A stretch of 64,000 nt of DNA from Sclerodactyla briareus (taxonomy: Eukaryota; Echinodermata; Holothuroidea; Dendrochirotida; Sclerodactylidae). The notes beneath the pieces were generated by a model. It was not told where the DNA came from. It saw only the letters and a list, made by a program, of their open reading frames with translations, and searched no databases. The position numbers were made by a program, and so were the translations under genes. Location: the NCBI GenBank assembly GCA_026419785.1, contig JAODTK010001110.1:248001-312000 (forward strand), in the 5' to 3' direction. Below are positions 50,051 to 63,200 of the stretch, in pieces (position 1 is the first letter of the stretch; the number at the start of each line of letters is the position of its first letter).

Positions 50051-53000
50051 CTACATGTATACAAGTTACAAAAAGCAAATTCACATGAATCGGCTATTGA
50101 ATATCGAAGTCGGATTCAGGTAAAGGAAGTTGGTAAAAAAAAAAATAAAAGATCTGAGTTATGAGAATCTGCAATCTAGAAATTAGTAGGGATGGTTGCG
50201 ATACGTTTCTTATTCAGAGTGTTAAGACCGTTGTTCAATACAATATATTCCGAAAGGCTAGACGTGTCATTATACCACCAAGGTAGCCGATAGTCTTTTT
50301 ATACAAAATAAAGAAAAATTAGCCCGCTCGTCCAAGATTACAGTCTAATTATAACAATATGCATCGTCGCAATATCACGAATAATAGCCATAGTGTTAGT
50401 GAACGCGTCGAACACTAATTCCTCGTTCCAGCTCTTCGAAACTTGGGCGTGTGTGAAGGCACTTTTTTTTCTTGTCTTTTTTTTCTTTCTCAGGCAATCC
50501 CTAAGGGCATCGCTAATGTATTGTCACAGAGACGTAATTGTTATAAAAAACTTGGGGCGATGCTCCATATAATTGCTAGTAGCAAACAGGATGACCTGGA
50601 TTCTATACGTCGCCTTCGAATCAGCCTACCCGCCTAAGTTTACTACATTTGACGAGTAACAAGATATACATCCCAGCCAATTACAATATATTCCATCATA
50701 GTGATGTCATTAATGTATATTGAGCAGGTAACCGCCACACTATGCTCCACTAACCAACGTTTTATCTCACGTAGCCAATTCACACGTCACTATCACGTTT
50801 AGCTCTTTACTTTCGATAATTCTACCCTTGGGTAGAGGCACCGGCAATGTTTCAAATAACGAGTAAGATTATAAACTACTACCCTATCCCCAAAAACAGG
50901 TAATACAGGCCTTATATTTTCCAGCGCTGGTAACCGCCACGAATTGCATACTCTCAAACGCAACTCGAGTCTACGTACGACTGAGCCCTTCGGGCGGTCC
51001 CTAGGATAAACACATCTCGGTCGTAACACTGTCTATCACTGTGGGAGGAGACACGACGAGCCAGCAACAAAGGAGACGTAAATCAAAAGTCAGGGTTCGA
51101 CAGACTATCCTGTTTTCGACTAAAAGGTAAAAATATCGCGCCGTCTGGATAAACACCCACCTCTAATCCCGATCACCGAATGCTGTTTACCCGGCTTAAT
51201 TTGCCCTATAACCCATAGTTTAAAGGGGAAGGGGAATCGAGAGAAAAGGCGAGAGTGAGCCTGCAGCTAGCGAAGTCAGCGAACTGTTAAGGAAACGACC
51301 ACACTAAACACGTATGGTGTTATGTGTCTCAAGGATTAAAGAAGATCAAATTTTCCATTCTGTCTCATTTTGTTACTTGGCCTCAACCCACGATGTTTAA
51401 ATTCCGCACACGTATTTGAAGGGAATTCGTTCTAGTTGGGAGAAGTGTAAACTGAATTAAACCCCTGAAAACGCTAACCAGATCATATCATCAGCGTAGG
51501 TAGTGTCCGTGTACAACACAAATCGTCCGGATGAAACACTGATAGTTGTACTGCTCTACCACTGAAAGCCTAACGCTTGCTTGGGAGCATGATCAAACTT
51601 TCTCTTGGATTAGAAGGCGAAGTTAGAGACAAAGATGTGCCTGGTCGATGAATCGTAAAGAATGTTGCTCACGGTGCAAATTCGGCCTCGGTTGGTGAAC
51701 TAGAGACACGGTCTGGGGCATTCGGTTGCAATGATTGCTACCGCTATTTTATTGATTTTGTAAATGCAACCAAGTCTTCCTGAATTCGTCAGCAACCTTA
51801 TACCATCAACAGCGGTGAAACGAGGGAACCGTTTCACTTATACAATGACCGTGACGGATTCACCTTTTTCAATATGGATAGTTGAAAATTGAAAATCGGA
51901 TTGGCAAGAATAACGGCAGAAAGAGGGGCCACAGGCGAAGTGGTTAACGAACTCTGGGTTTGAAGTAGATTAATATTTGAACCCCAAACTACAGAAAATA
52001 GACTAGCCTGGGTATAATTAATAGATAAGGCTATTGTGCATTCAGTTCCTGATATAGCCCAGATCATGAATAGAGCGCCCATTGCCACGGGTATCTAGGG
52101 TGTCCACGTGCTCAGTCAGTTACATTGGGAGTAATTGACAAGAGAGTAGAGCCGTCATTCCAAATCCAATCAGTTACTGATTCATAAACGGTCTATCCAT
52201 GGTCCCTAATAAGAAGTCGGATGGCTGATTACACTCTGGGGATTTGTTTATTTATACTAAATCGAACGCTTTCTATATCTGGTGCATGTGCCATCCGAGA
52301 CATATCCTACGAGGTTTTCGGCACAGAAAACGAACACACCTGCAACTTTTCCCAGGAATCCAAATGGTTGGATATATGCCACTTTGAAATCCACCTATCC
52401 GCGGGGGGGAAATCCCTGCATCCGACGACCCGCCGACAACTTATATCCCTGCATCAATTAGGTATGATTGTATCATTTCTTGTTCTGGCGCCTGATCAAA
52501 TGTTTTTTTCAATCTTAACATTGGCCATTTCCCTAGATTGATTCTATGGAACGGGTCAACGAAGAGCATTCATAGAGCGCCCCGTGCGTCGCAGCTATGG
52601 AATATTACAACCCATCATGAAATGTAGCTGACTGAGCTGTCACGACGAACTGTCTCGCTCCCTTGGAAAGGCCGTGATCGGGACCATATGTCGAAGGAAG
52701 AACGGTTCCAGAAGGAGAGTTGATGAGATAGGTAAAAGCTCCGCTGGCGCGAGACAGCTTCCTCTTTGTCAGCCTATGTCTGGCACGGCCTCCCTACAAA
52801 TCGAACCGAACCGCGTATCTTCTTATTCCTGCTGACACGGGATCACGTTCGAGATGAGGAACAAGCCAGGATGGCCCCATATGTCATGGCTGGCGTGGCA
52901 AGGAGGATGGGGGACGTGAACCGATCAAAGCTCAGAACGAGAACACACGACATGATCCTATGACGTTTCGAGCTAGTGACTGAATCAGGCAACGGGTTAG

Positions 53001-54545
53001 ACTCATCGTGGTTCTAGAAGAGAGACTAGCGCCAGTCGATCCAATGTAACGTTCACTAGTGTAATTCATGTACCATTTCTCCCTAGCATACAACTGAAGC
53101 ATACTTGTTATTCATAAAATTTCGAAAAACACATAATATAAATTCTTCTGGAACTCATCAAAATATTCAAGATTGAGAATGCCTGTTTTGAAATAAGATA
53201 ATCTGTACATCCAGGAATTTTATTAAAAATATTGGTTAAGAAAACAGGTAGACGATTTTTTTCTCGTCTTCCGCTATCACATCGATACCGATGGTACGCG
53301 ATAGCTGACGTTCCGGGAAATAGTACTGGGGAGGCCGTGGGCTGAGTGAACACTATCGTTAGGAGATTGGTCATTTGGCAGGAGAGAGAGAAAAAAAAAA
53401 CCGAGTCTCGCCTCAACGTTTGTGTAGGTCATTCTCTTGATTGAAAGTATGATATAGATCGGATGGGGGGGGGCTCTCCCACTGGCATGTATACACGAGA
53501 GCCATTGTTAAGAGAGCATAAGCAGAGTATCATTGAATGACGAAAATCTTCAGGTAGGCTTTTGTCTCTGTCCTCTTGATTAGTGAATGGTAGGGCTATA
53601 CTCATAGTTCAAACGAAAATCAATCGCGTAGCAATTTTTGTTGTGTGTTATAAAAAAAAAATAATTATTGGCTATGCTAGGGTTTTTTCAACCAATGAAT
53701 GACCTGTCTGCACAACCGAAGCAGTTGGACGAACCTTGATCTCCCTGTGAATTTATACTTATACCTTCAATCTGAATTCAAAAAAGTTTGCTGGTTATAA
53801 TGGTAACTGGCCACGCCTAAGCGGCTTTTCAACAGTACCCCACCACCGTCGCCCCATCTGCTGGAACTGACTGTCGGCTTCGCTGTTATGGCTCACAAGG
53901 TAGAGGTGTTGGAAGAAATCAATTGCATCCCCAATATGGTATCGCCAATTTTCAGATTTCTTTTTTTCTCCTCATTATTCACGCAAAAGACCCGAGAAAG
54001 GTCACGGATACAAGAAAATAATTCAAGCTGAGATGGCTTCCAAACGGTGGTTTCGCGGTTTCTACAATAACATCCAAGTACACGTGGTTTCCGCATCACA
54101 TGGGAAACACAAGTGACCCACGAGTCCGTTCATAAACGGGTGGCTTTGATGTTGGAAAGTCACCCCTCTCTCTGGTTAGATCACTCGGACCGATCTTACA
54201 ACTAATTTGGAGATTCAACCATACAGTAGACACGCATGTAATGCGCATTAACCGGGAGGATGGTAGTGAAAGAAGTTTTGGTTTGTAATAGTGATTGACG
54301 TGACGAAACAACTGCTGCACAAAACGGATTTAAATTTGGTTTTTCAGTATATCATTCACAGAAGGAGTGATCTTCCCTTATGAGAACTGGGATGATAATG
54401 GCACACTATTACTTTTTAATTTATGAATTCGTCTCAAGCCGACAAATTCAATTCAATCCATCCAAAAGTTCAATTTATTCATCGACGTCTTTCGATAGGA
54501 GTACACAGAGACCCAAAGTCATGGTGTTTATCAATTTGGTGACGG
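50051..54545. other. Unassigned sequence
   Basis: No gene, RNA or repeat family was recognised over 4.5 kb. The 106-codon frame at 52221-52541 (+) and the 102-codon frame at 53108-53416 (-) have no known domain. Confidence 0.45.
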
Positions 54546-54586
54546 TTTTTTTTTTTTTTGTTTTTTTTTTTTTTTTTTTTTTTTTT
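54546..54586. repeat. Poly-T tract (T14 G T26)
   Basis: Fourteen T, one G and twenty-six T. It may be the A-tail of a minus-strand retroposon, though no element body was recognised on either side. Confidence 0.93.
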
Positions 54587-54766
54587 GGCAGTGCCGGAGG
54601 TATTCTGATCGATTGACCTTCCAGAATGATGAATTCAAGCAAAGATTTCAAGTTTTCTTTCTCAGGCCGTCCTTCGCTACGATCTGGAGCCTAGAACTGG
54701 CCCCGAAAGCGGACACTTTCCACACTGATGCAGTACGTAACTGAAGCCTCTGCATCCATATGCAGT

Positions 54767-56480
54767 CAGGGGCGTCGCTAGAGGGGGGGGGTAGGGTGTG
54801 TGACACCCCCATTCCACCAGGCATCGGCAAATGAATTTCCCCAGTTTGGCAAATGAGGAAAATTGCAACGTTTTAAAAGAGTTTAGCAAAAGGAGTACAA
54901 AACATTTTGGAAGGAAAAAGCAAACCTTTTATGTTCACCTTACCATCCCAAGCTAATTCTGCTCACAATGGCCTGGGGCCATCTCCAGCATTTATGTGGA
55001 TAGAACCAAGCTTTTGTGCTCCAGTCGGCAAATTGAAGAACAAATGAACGTAGAAGAAACCAAACTTTTGCGCCCCATTCGGCAAATTGGATAATAAATG
55101 ACAAAGAGGGTTTAGTGTGACCCAAGGCGGTAAAAATCTTGAAGGAGAAGAGTGAAGGTTTTGAAAGAACGAAAACATAACTTGTAACTTCATCACAGCC
55201 CTTACAAAGTCTGGCTGGCAATTTTTTAGTGGTTTAGGAAACTCAACGTTAAATTCTCCCTCTCGGCGAATTGAAAACTAAAGGGCTAAAAGAGAGAAGG
55301 CAGGGTTATGAAAAAGTGAAATGAAGACTGTTTACATTCACTCTTCAGATATCTCTGGCTGAAATGGTCTTGGAAGCCATCTCCGGCAATCTGTGGCGTA
55401 ATATAATAGAACGAAATTTGTTGTCCCATCGGCCAATGAAGACACTCTCTGAAATGATGGAACTAAGTTTTTCCGTCCAATAGAAATGGAATTTCAGTTG
55501 AGGCATGGATAACACCTTGATTGAAGTCAGTCAATTGAGGCAAAACATTCAGTCAGTTAATCTCGGTGGAAAATCGACTGACGTAGTCCGTCTAGAGTAT
55601 TCTTGAACTGAAGTTTGGTCTAACCGACTAATAAAATGTTGGGACTGAAAACTTCAGCCGTCCCCTTTCAGAAGTGAAAATAAAAAGGCCCGGTAAGAGA
55701 GGGTAAAATGTTCGGCAATCTATGGCGGTATAGAAATTTCACTTCAGTGCCATGCAGCTTAAAACACTTGGGAAGGGCCGTTTCCTCCTCTGGGGCCTTA
55801 CGAACCCCAATTTTCTAAACCTCCCGCGCAACAAAGGTGGCGCTCCGCTTGAAACACTTTCTTTGAAACGATGGAATGAAATTTCCATCTTAAGATGGCT
55901 TTTGCAGTTGAGGCATGGATAACACCTTGATTGAAGTCATTCAATTAGGCAACTTCCGTCACTTAATCTCGGTGGAAAATCATCTGACTGTCAGTGCGTT
56001 AAAGTTGCTGCAAACAGAAGTTTGGTCCTACCGTGATAAAAATGTTGGGACTGAAAAATTGTGAAAATTGAAAGGCCCGGTAAAAAGGCCCGTTCAATGT
56101 TTTTGGGGCAATCTTGGCGGTATAGAAATTTCACTTCAGTGCCATGCAGCTTAAAACACTTGGGAAGGGCCTTTCCTGCCATCTGGGCCTTACGAAACCA
56201 AAATTTTCTGGAACTCTCCGCTGCCACCCACGGTGGCGCCTCCGCTTTGATAGTATACCATAATCTAAGCTCTGCCCTCGCGCCCTACGCGGTAGCAGCA
56301 CGGCCTCATCAATCAGACACACACATTCCGTGGGTACGACACACTGTTGGGGGACATTTTGTGGCGCTTTCCCTCTATATATGAAGGCGGGTTAGTCGGC
56401 AAACTCAGCTTGTTAGTCGGCAAAAATAGTAGGTACAAACAAACCCCCCCCCCCAAAGGAATGGTCTGGCGACGCCCGTA
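54767..56480. mobile_element. Inverted-repeat DNA element with iterated CGGCAAA motif
   Basis: The left end CAGGGGCGTCGCTAGA (54767) followed by G9 is mirrored by C11...TCTGGCGACGCCCG (56465-56478), so both ends read GGGCGTCGCYAGA inward with a G run behind. The 1.7-kb interior holds CGGCAAA or close variants at about 54825, 54847, 55026, 55080, 55264, 55384, 55430, 55713, 56105, 56397 and 56418, plus a duplicated block of about 400 bp. Minus-strand frames at 54940-55221 show the repetition as FAEWGAK / FADWSTK; I regard this as a repeat by-product. No transposase was recognised. The end style fits non-autonomous cut-and-paste elements; target duplication and superfamily are unresolved. Confidence 0.6.
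55441..56250. repeat. Two ~400-bp tandem copies inside the element
   Basis: GTTGAGGCATGGATAACACC starts at 55497 and 55907 (410 bp apart), and GGCGGTATAGAAATTTCACT at 55724 and 56116 (392 bp apart). Between them TTAATCTCGGTGGAAAAT, GAAGTTTGGTC, ATGTTGGGACTGAAAA, AGGCCCGGTAA and CAGCTTAAAACACTTGGGAA recur in order. A more diverged relative of the GGCAATCTGTGGCG part lies at 55,384, and another near 54,985. The array therefore grew by repeated duplication, with the last step the most recent. Confidence 0.92.
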
Positions 56481-57106
56481 GCGTTTCATACTATCAGCGC
56501 TATCACAAGTTACAATACTTGAAGCAACATGCTCCGATAAAGGCCCTCTCAAAAGAAGTAACTACAAATCCCGTCAAATTCGCGGCGCGGCCATTGGGGG
56601 GGGGTTGTCGTGAAAGTTGGAAGAGAAATACTATACACAAGGGGTGAGGGTAACACAGATCAAGCACGCGTGATATTCACGCCTGAATAATATGGTCCGG
56701 GGAGCAAGCCAGAAGAAAAGAAAAAAGGAAGAGAAACCATACGTGTGGGCCGCGAACACACGGGGTAAATACGGTACGGCACTATCTGCGTTGCTAACGT
56801 ACCATTCGATCGAGAAGCATGTCCGCTTTTTACCCAGGTGTCCGGGACTATCCAGGTATACTATAGTACTTGCGTGCATTCGGCAGTTATCAAGTTTGAA
56901 GTGTACATGTGTGATAGGATACTAGATTTACATATACGTGTTTGTCGGTGTTGAATACTTAGAATAACATTCAATACACGCTCGTTGAAAATGAACCGAG
57001 ACTAATAATATCGTATTTCTTGGCCTATTCGCTTCACACTGGGGTTATATATATCGATTTCAATTTTTTCGGCGCGAGTGTTTCTCGTAATGATATATGC
57101 TCACTC
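56481..57106. other. Unassigned sequence
   Basis: No gene was recognised. A G9 run lies at 56596-56604. Confidence 0.4.
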
Positions 57107-57245
57107 AGTTGGACCAAATTTACCCAGAATTGAGTCAGAAGGAACCAAGGACCAATTTTTTGGCCACGTTGGGTAAATCTGACCCAACTTGGGTAAAGCT
57201 TTGACCCCCTAAAATAGTTTGGGTACCTTCTGACTCAAGTCTGTA
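57107..57245. repeat. Foldback element
   Basis: TTGAGTCAGAAGG (57130-57142) is exactly inverted as CCTTCTGACTCAA (57226-57238), a 13-bp perfect arm with an 83-bp loop. The loop and flank carry TGGGTAAA words in both orientations (57119-57126 inverted, 57169-57177 and 57189-57197 direct). Iterated motif plus inverted arms suggests a small foldback or MITE-type element. No target duplication was identified. Confidence 0.65.
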
Positions 57246-58029
57246 TATTATCAATTTGATTCAGATTTTTTAGAGTATAAACTCCTGAACTAAGCATATA
57301 ATAAGCATTTCCGTAATGCAGATTGCTTAATATTGTTGTTACCTTGGGTTTTTGTTACGAGGAGCAGCAGTGAATAGCACACGAGGTTGAAGAAAAAAAA
57401 AAAACACCGTTAGTTGAACTCGCATTAGGAATCAAACTGAACAATTGCTCCCAAATTCGTTTCTCTTTCCCCGGAACAATGACATGTTTTATTCCCCTTA
57501 AACACTCTGCTGTATGCAATTAAACCATCCCTGTTTCTGAAATAATGTTGTGGAAAGTGAATTATGTTTTTTCTATTTTTACTAATAACTGCGGAGATAG
57601 CAACTTGACAAGAGTGGTTACAAATGACCACGAAACGAATCTAATGAGGTTCAACTGCAGGACGAATGATAAGGAGGCTAATGCAACAGCTGGAGAGAAA
57701 CTATTTGCACCAACCCAAAACCTGCTCTCACACGTCTTTCCGTTACAGTGTCTTTGTGGTTATGGTATGTTATTGCGCAAAATCGAGAAGCTTCCCATCA
57801 TGCAATAATAAATGATTTGATACTTGCACACCCTGCAAATATTATTTGTTTTCTAAGAAAAATAAACAAATCAATTTCACTTTGGAGAATAACAAATCAA
57901 TGATATTTATTATGATTATTCGCTATTATCATTATCACCATGGATCAACGCGGTTAACTGACGAAACTGGGGAGAATGGGGATATCATTAATATGATTAT
58001 CATCATTTTTTTTAACGCGAAGATTCTGT
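57246..58029. other. Unassigned sequence
   Basis: Nothing was recognised; the frame at 57846 becomes meaningful only in the LINE below. Confidence 0.4.
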
Positions 58030-58970
58030 GCAATCTAGAGATGCCAAATTTGCGCACGACACTGTTGTCGTATCGGGAAGTTACTTCGAATAATGATGTA
58101 GCAATTGTTCAATTAATTGAGCGATCTAGACCGATTCTACAAATGGTCTTCCGATTGGCAAATGTTTTTAACACCGATAAATGCAAGGTGATGCATATCG
58201 GGCATCATAACGCCAATGCGTCTTTCAGTTTTATGGTCAGATATCAATGTGGTAAATTCAGAGAAAACCTTATTTGTATTCGATTCCTTTTTCGATTGTA
58301 TTTCGATTCCATTGAAACCTTCCAAGCAGTTCGCGGACGCTGCTAGGGAGAAAGAGTATTGTATTTTCGGCTTGATTACACGTTATTTTATTTCAGGGCC
58401 GAGGACAAATTGTTTTCAGTCTGTTTATGCAGTTGGCAAGACCTTACTTGAGTTTTCAGTGCAAGTGTGGAATCACTATTTCGCGAAAGATGAGCTGATT
58501 ATTGAGAATGTTCAAAGGAGGGCTACGAGATTAATTCCTGTATGCGAGATTTGCCATATGACGGAAGATTAATCGTCTTGTCTGACTTCAATAGAGCGCA
58601 TGCGAATTCGGGGTAATTCGATTCAGGTTTTCAAATTGTCCAAGGGCATGGCTGATTACCTTTCTTTCGACTATAACCGTTTAATTTTCAATTTTACTCT
58701 AATAAAAAGACAGTTGTCCAAGCTACGTGGCAACGTTGCAAGATTAGGCATTTAGGAGTATTCTTCCCTCGCGCAGTGATGTGATGAGTGGAATAGCCTC
58801 CCTGCAGAACAGTCTTGACCTGTTCATGCCTGAATTGTGGGAGAACTCTCTGAGTTTCGTTGTTCTTATTCTTGGATTATGTGGTGTCAGGGTCGTTCTT
58901 GAGGACTCAGTTCTTTCCTTTGACCCTCCCCTATTAACTAAACTAAACTAAACTAAACTAAACTAAACAC
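58030..58970 (+). mobile_element. LINE fragment, reverse-transcriptase end with (CTAAA)n tail
   Basis: This is the best element of the window. One frame gives DVAIVQ ... FNTDKCKVMHIG (residues near 58,160-58,205), the conserved FNxDKCKVMHIG block. One frame over, LKPSKQ, DAARE and the LFxVQVWNHYFAKDELI and VQRRATRLIP blocks follow (to about 58,560). More decayed pieces resembling the usual continuation (RLxxLxLxSLExRRxRG, then a VINEWNSLP-like end) run to about 58,810. The last bases are CTAAA repeated about five times (58,945-58,968). CR1/L2-type LINEs end in short tandem repeats rather than poly-A, so the tail fits that group and marks the 3' end. The copy lacks the endonuclease and the catalytic ADD box and has several frameshifts. 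Confidence 0.9.
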
Positions 58971-60213
58971 ATAATCTAATTCATTTTCATGAGGAACTTT
59001 AGCGAGAGATTATCCTTACTTGAGCGAGGATTCGTTGGTCAGTGGGCCCATCGCAACTAAACATATGCCACACTGCCATGAACAGGGTGAGTATATATAG
59101 CTACACATTTTGCCAAAAAACAGATGAAGAAAAAACAAAAAATGACAACACCAAAACGCATCTAAGCCAAGGTGCATCTGCGTATGAGGGCGATTTGAAT
59201 GTACAAAAAATGTCCATAGGGGAGGGGTTACTCCCATGTAAGTTGGACTTGAAAAAAAAAAACCTTCCCACTCCATTATTCCGGTCCGGTCCAAAAACAT
59301 GTGCAAAAGAGGTCGTCAGATGCAATGCACCACGATGGTATATACTCACTATGAACTATACTAAAAGGAATTGAGAATAGGTCCCCCACCATCTATTAGT
59401 ACACTCGAATGTTTGGAAACAATTTGAGAAAATGCAGGTTCTGATTTACTTAATTGGACTTCAGTTAGGATGTAAACTATGGATTGAATGAAATATTGCG
59501 GGGAAGGAAATACCAACAATGCACATGAGAGTTTGACGGAAACAACAGGAGAAATGTTTGATAGTGAATTCCCCCATTACTAGTATATTAAAATATTCGT
59601 GCGAAGTAGTAATCAAGGGGGACTATTATACCGGAACAGTGTTCGATGATACGAGCCCCAAAGAGCGCCAACCAACAACTCATTGTGAACCCCGTTATTT
59701 ATTGTTTTAAACGCTCCGGCGGTATTCGCTAGGGTCATTGTATTCAAGCCAAAGTGAACGGAAGCGAAATCGGAAGTGAAGCCTGTCATTCGGCAGAAAC
59801 TAATCTGTATTCAGCCAAATTTATCCTATATTCGACGAAAGGGAACTCAGCGAACTGCACTCACGAACAGGGTAAACTATTTTTGCTGATCAACGCAAAT
59901 GTGAGACTTTAGAGGGTAGGTCCTCTAGTACCGATTACTTTGAATTCGATCTTATATACCGTACCAGAATAATATTATTCAGAAGGTTTGCACAAAACTG
60001 ATCCATGACCAGAAAGCCGAAAGGCTCAGTAAATCATTGTTTGCCTCAATGTTCATGGACTTCAGATGGCTTCGACCTGACCTCCAAAATAAGGATCTTG
60101 TACTCATTACAGTGAACCCAAATTCTGAGTACTAAATTCATCCATCCAGGCATGCCAGGTGGAGTCGAGGAATCGGGTACACAAGCCAACATTAGCCAAA
60201 AACATCCCCACTT
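58971..60213. other. Unassigned sequence
   Basis: No gene was recognised. The frames at 59016-59374 have no known domain. Confidence 0.45.
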
Positions 60214-60270
60214 CCCCCCCCCCCCCCCCCCCGAAAAAACAAAAACAACAACAACAACAACAAAAAACAA
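60214..60270. repeat. C19 run followed by A-rich (CAA)n
   Basis: Nineteen C (60214-60232) pass into A5-6 and CAA repeats. The proline-lysine-glutamine plus-strand frame over it is a by-product. Confidence 0.93.
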
Positions 60271-63200
60271 GTGACGTCTTTGTACCGAATTGGTGTAAAC
60301 GAAATAAAAGGTACTATATTAACCACCACAAAAAGATAAAGGAAAAGAAAACACGAAACGAAAAATACATGACTGAGATAAAGCACCGGTATTAGGGACT
60401 ATAGGGATACTGTGGTAAACCACAAATGGCCATCGGGGTGAAGAAATCACAGGTTGGGATTTTCTTACGCATCGGATATTACGGTTTCTAGAGAAATTGA
60501 TATCTAGGAAATCCGTTTTGTAAATGCCAGAGTCAAGGGAGTAACTCCCAAGCCTCTATACACGTACAAGAACCAGAGAGTAAAGTCCATCGCTGTTTTG
60601 TTAAGAATGAAAGCACAGTAATCGCCTAATCGATGGTGGGTTCCTCTATATCTACCAAGCATTTTTACTCGGTGTGTACTTGCTCGCGAGATAGTTACAG
60701 TGAGACAAATGTATCATAATTACGATAATTTGGATAGGAGCGGGAGCATAAATGCAGAAAAGGTTGTAATTTGAGTGAAACCAATACTGCGTGAAAGGCG
60801 CATAAAGGATGTAAAATTCGGGCAAACGTTTTGTTGCAGTTCAGACCAATTTTGAAATTCCTGAAAATATTTTTCACTGCTCACGCAGCTATGGCGGCAA
60901 TAGACTAAGTGAATGAAAAGTAAGATGGCGAACTCAGCGATGAATAAAATCAAACCAAAAACGTGAATAACGAGACTCCCACCGGAAAGGACCAAACTGT
61001 GTGGTTTGTCTACCTAGGTCGTATTCCGTTGATGAATTACAGTATATATTTTTCTATTCGTTATTTCACTTTAGATGAATAACGCGAAATAGTAAGAACC
61101 CGAGGTTATTAGGTAGGATGCACAGTAAAGTTCAAACCTAAAAAAGCAAAAATGAATCACGGGAACACATAACTGTTCCTGATATATTTTATTTCCGTTA
61201 GAGAGTGCTGTAATATTTTTCGCCGAAGAACATCCACTCGATTTGCAGCAAAATAATCAAACTTGGGACTCTTTTTCGTGAGCCACTGTGTCCTACAAAA
61301 TTAGGGTTACGAAGGATCTATTAATTTTGAGAAAGTTTGATATCTTTCGAAATGGAATTAATTTCAAGGATTATTTCACGACCTCTATCTGTCTATATCT
61401 CGATCCCCAGTCGCACATCTTCCAGCACATAATGGTTATACAGTATATATTACCACAGTGCATGCGCACCTGGAATGAACAATGAAATAACAGTGCGCAA
61501 TATATTTCATTAGGCCTATCCCGTTGAGATACCACTATCAGTGTTTCTATACAGTACGATGTGTCCATATAGCTCGGTTATCTGGTTATGGCCATGCTAA
61601 CAGGGACGCCTATCAGCCAATGCACAACTGCAATGGGATGTGAAAGTCGTGTGAACAACCACCCCCACCTGATAGGCCTGAACGATTCGTAGAGGTATGT
61701 GTTGTAATTTGTAAGTTATACGCAGCAGAACACCCTCTGACCAAGAGTTTTCCTGTTTTTTTTGTGGAGATATTCGATACCCTAAGCTTGATAAAACACA
61801 CTAACTTGCCCGCGTTGTCAGTGGTTGGTCTTTTAATTCTAATACGAGCCGCTGTGCTACGATGGGTGGCCTTACTGATCTGTTTGTTCCCAAAGAAATG
61901 GGGATAGCCGAGTTGTCTGTGAATTGTAGCGTGGTTATAATTTCGAATATTGGGTAAAAAAAAAATGAAGACCTACCCAATTGAAACTTGGGGTGAGGTA
62001 TGTAGCGCCCGACACGAATAACTTTCAATACATAGGATAGCTAGGCTATACAACTGGTTCCACACAAAAAATACAAGGCCTACCGAACCAGTTTTGTTTC
62101 CTAATTTATTGTGACAATGGGCAGTTTGGTTCCTGGTTTTTTCCAGCGAGAGAAATTCACAGGAAAACGCCCAGAAATGATAGGATTTTTTTTTCTCGTT
62201 ACTTTACTATGATATATTCATGCGTTGCCTCACTTTCCTGAATTGTTGATGCCTAGGTTGTTGTCACCAACTATATTTTCATGTAAACATTGCGTTTTCG
62301 GGGGTATAAGATTTTGGATGATCCCATTCTCATAAGTTATTGTGCAACAATGAGAACCCAAATGAGGCATCTATCTGTATTGTCAAGAAACAGATTCACA
62401 GCGCGCGAGTTCGAATATCCAGGTTAGCATCACTCAGTGCACACGTGTCTATTTGCTTTGAATAGAGCCAATTTGACCAACCAGGTCTCGGTATATTCAT
62501 ACGTCAGCAATAGGTTTCCCGCCCACGTATTGTCAAATCATACAGAATGCTCGGAATACTGATAACAGTTTACACCGGTATCGGTACTGTAGGCCTACAA
62601 AATTTCGGACTAATATATTTCGGTCAATAATTTGGATTAATAGTTTGTCGGGAAAGATTCGATTGTTTAATAGAATAGATGGTATACAATATTCCAAATT
62701 GCTTGAAATGCTACAAATAACTGCCGTTGTTCAAATAGGCCAAAAATGTTGAAGTAGAGGCCTAAGACATCTCTCGACTACAGATTTTGTACCATCGTAA
62801 TAATGGAATTAATGCGTTTAGATTATACACTTGTAAGAGGTATGGCATGGCAATGAGTTGTGATCGGCCTAAATACACAGTGACTTTATTATTAGCAAAT
62901 TATATAGTAATGAGGCATGGTTACTATTCAGTTTGATACGATTTGGTATTAGCATGTTAGATGCAAATTATATGGCTTAAAAAGTCATGAAACGTTATGT
63001 AGGCCTGCCTATAAATCTACAGGTTGACATTTACCAAGTGGAATATTTTGTTACGATAGTCTGATGCTGTTCACCAGAGAAAATTCCGAAATATTAATGA
63101 CGCCCATTTTAGACAACATGTAATATATGGATTACGATTCGTACCCTGTACTGAAAAATATTGATTGGGTTGGGGTTCCTTATTTTAAGCCTAGCCATGG

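Noticed and set aside
54940..55221. Minus-strand frames with repeated FAEWGAK / LPNGAQK segments, at first taken for a repeat protein
   Set aside because: The same repetition is visible in two frames at once and follows the DNA motif CGGCAAA; no start, domain or constraint supports translation.
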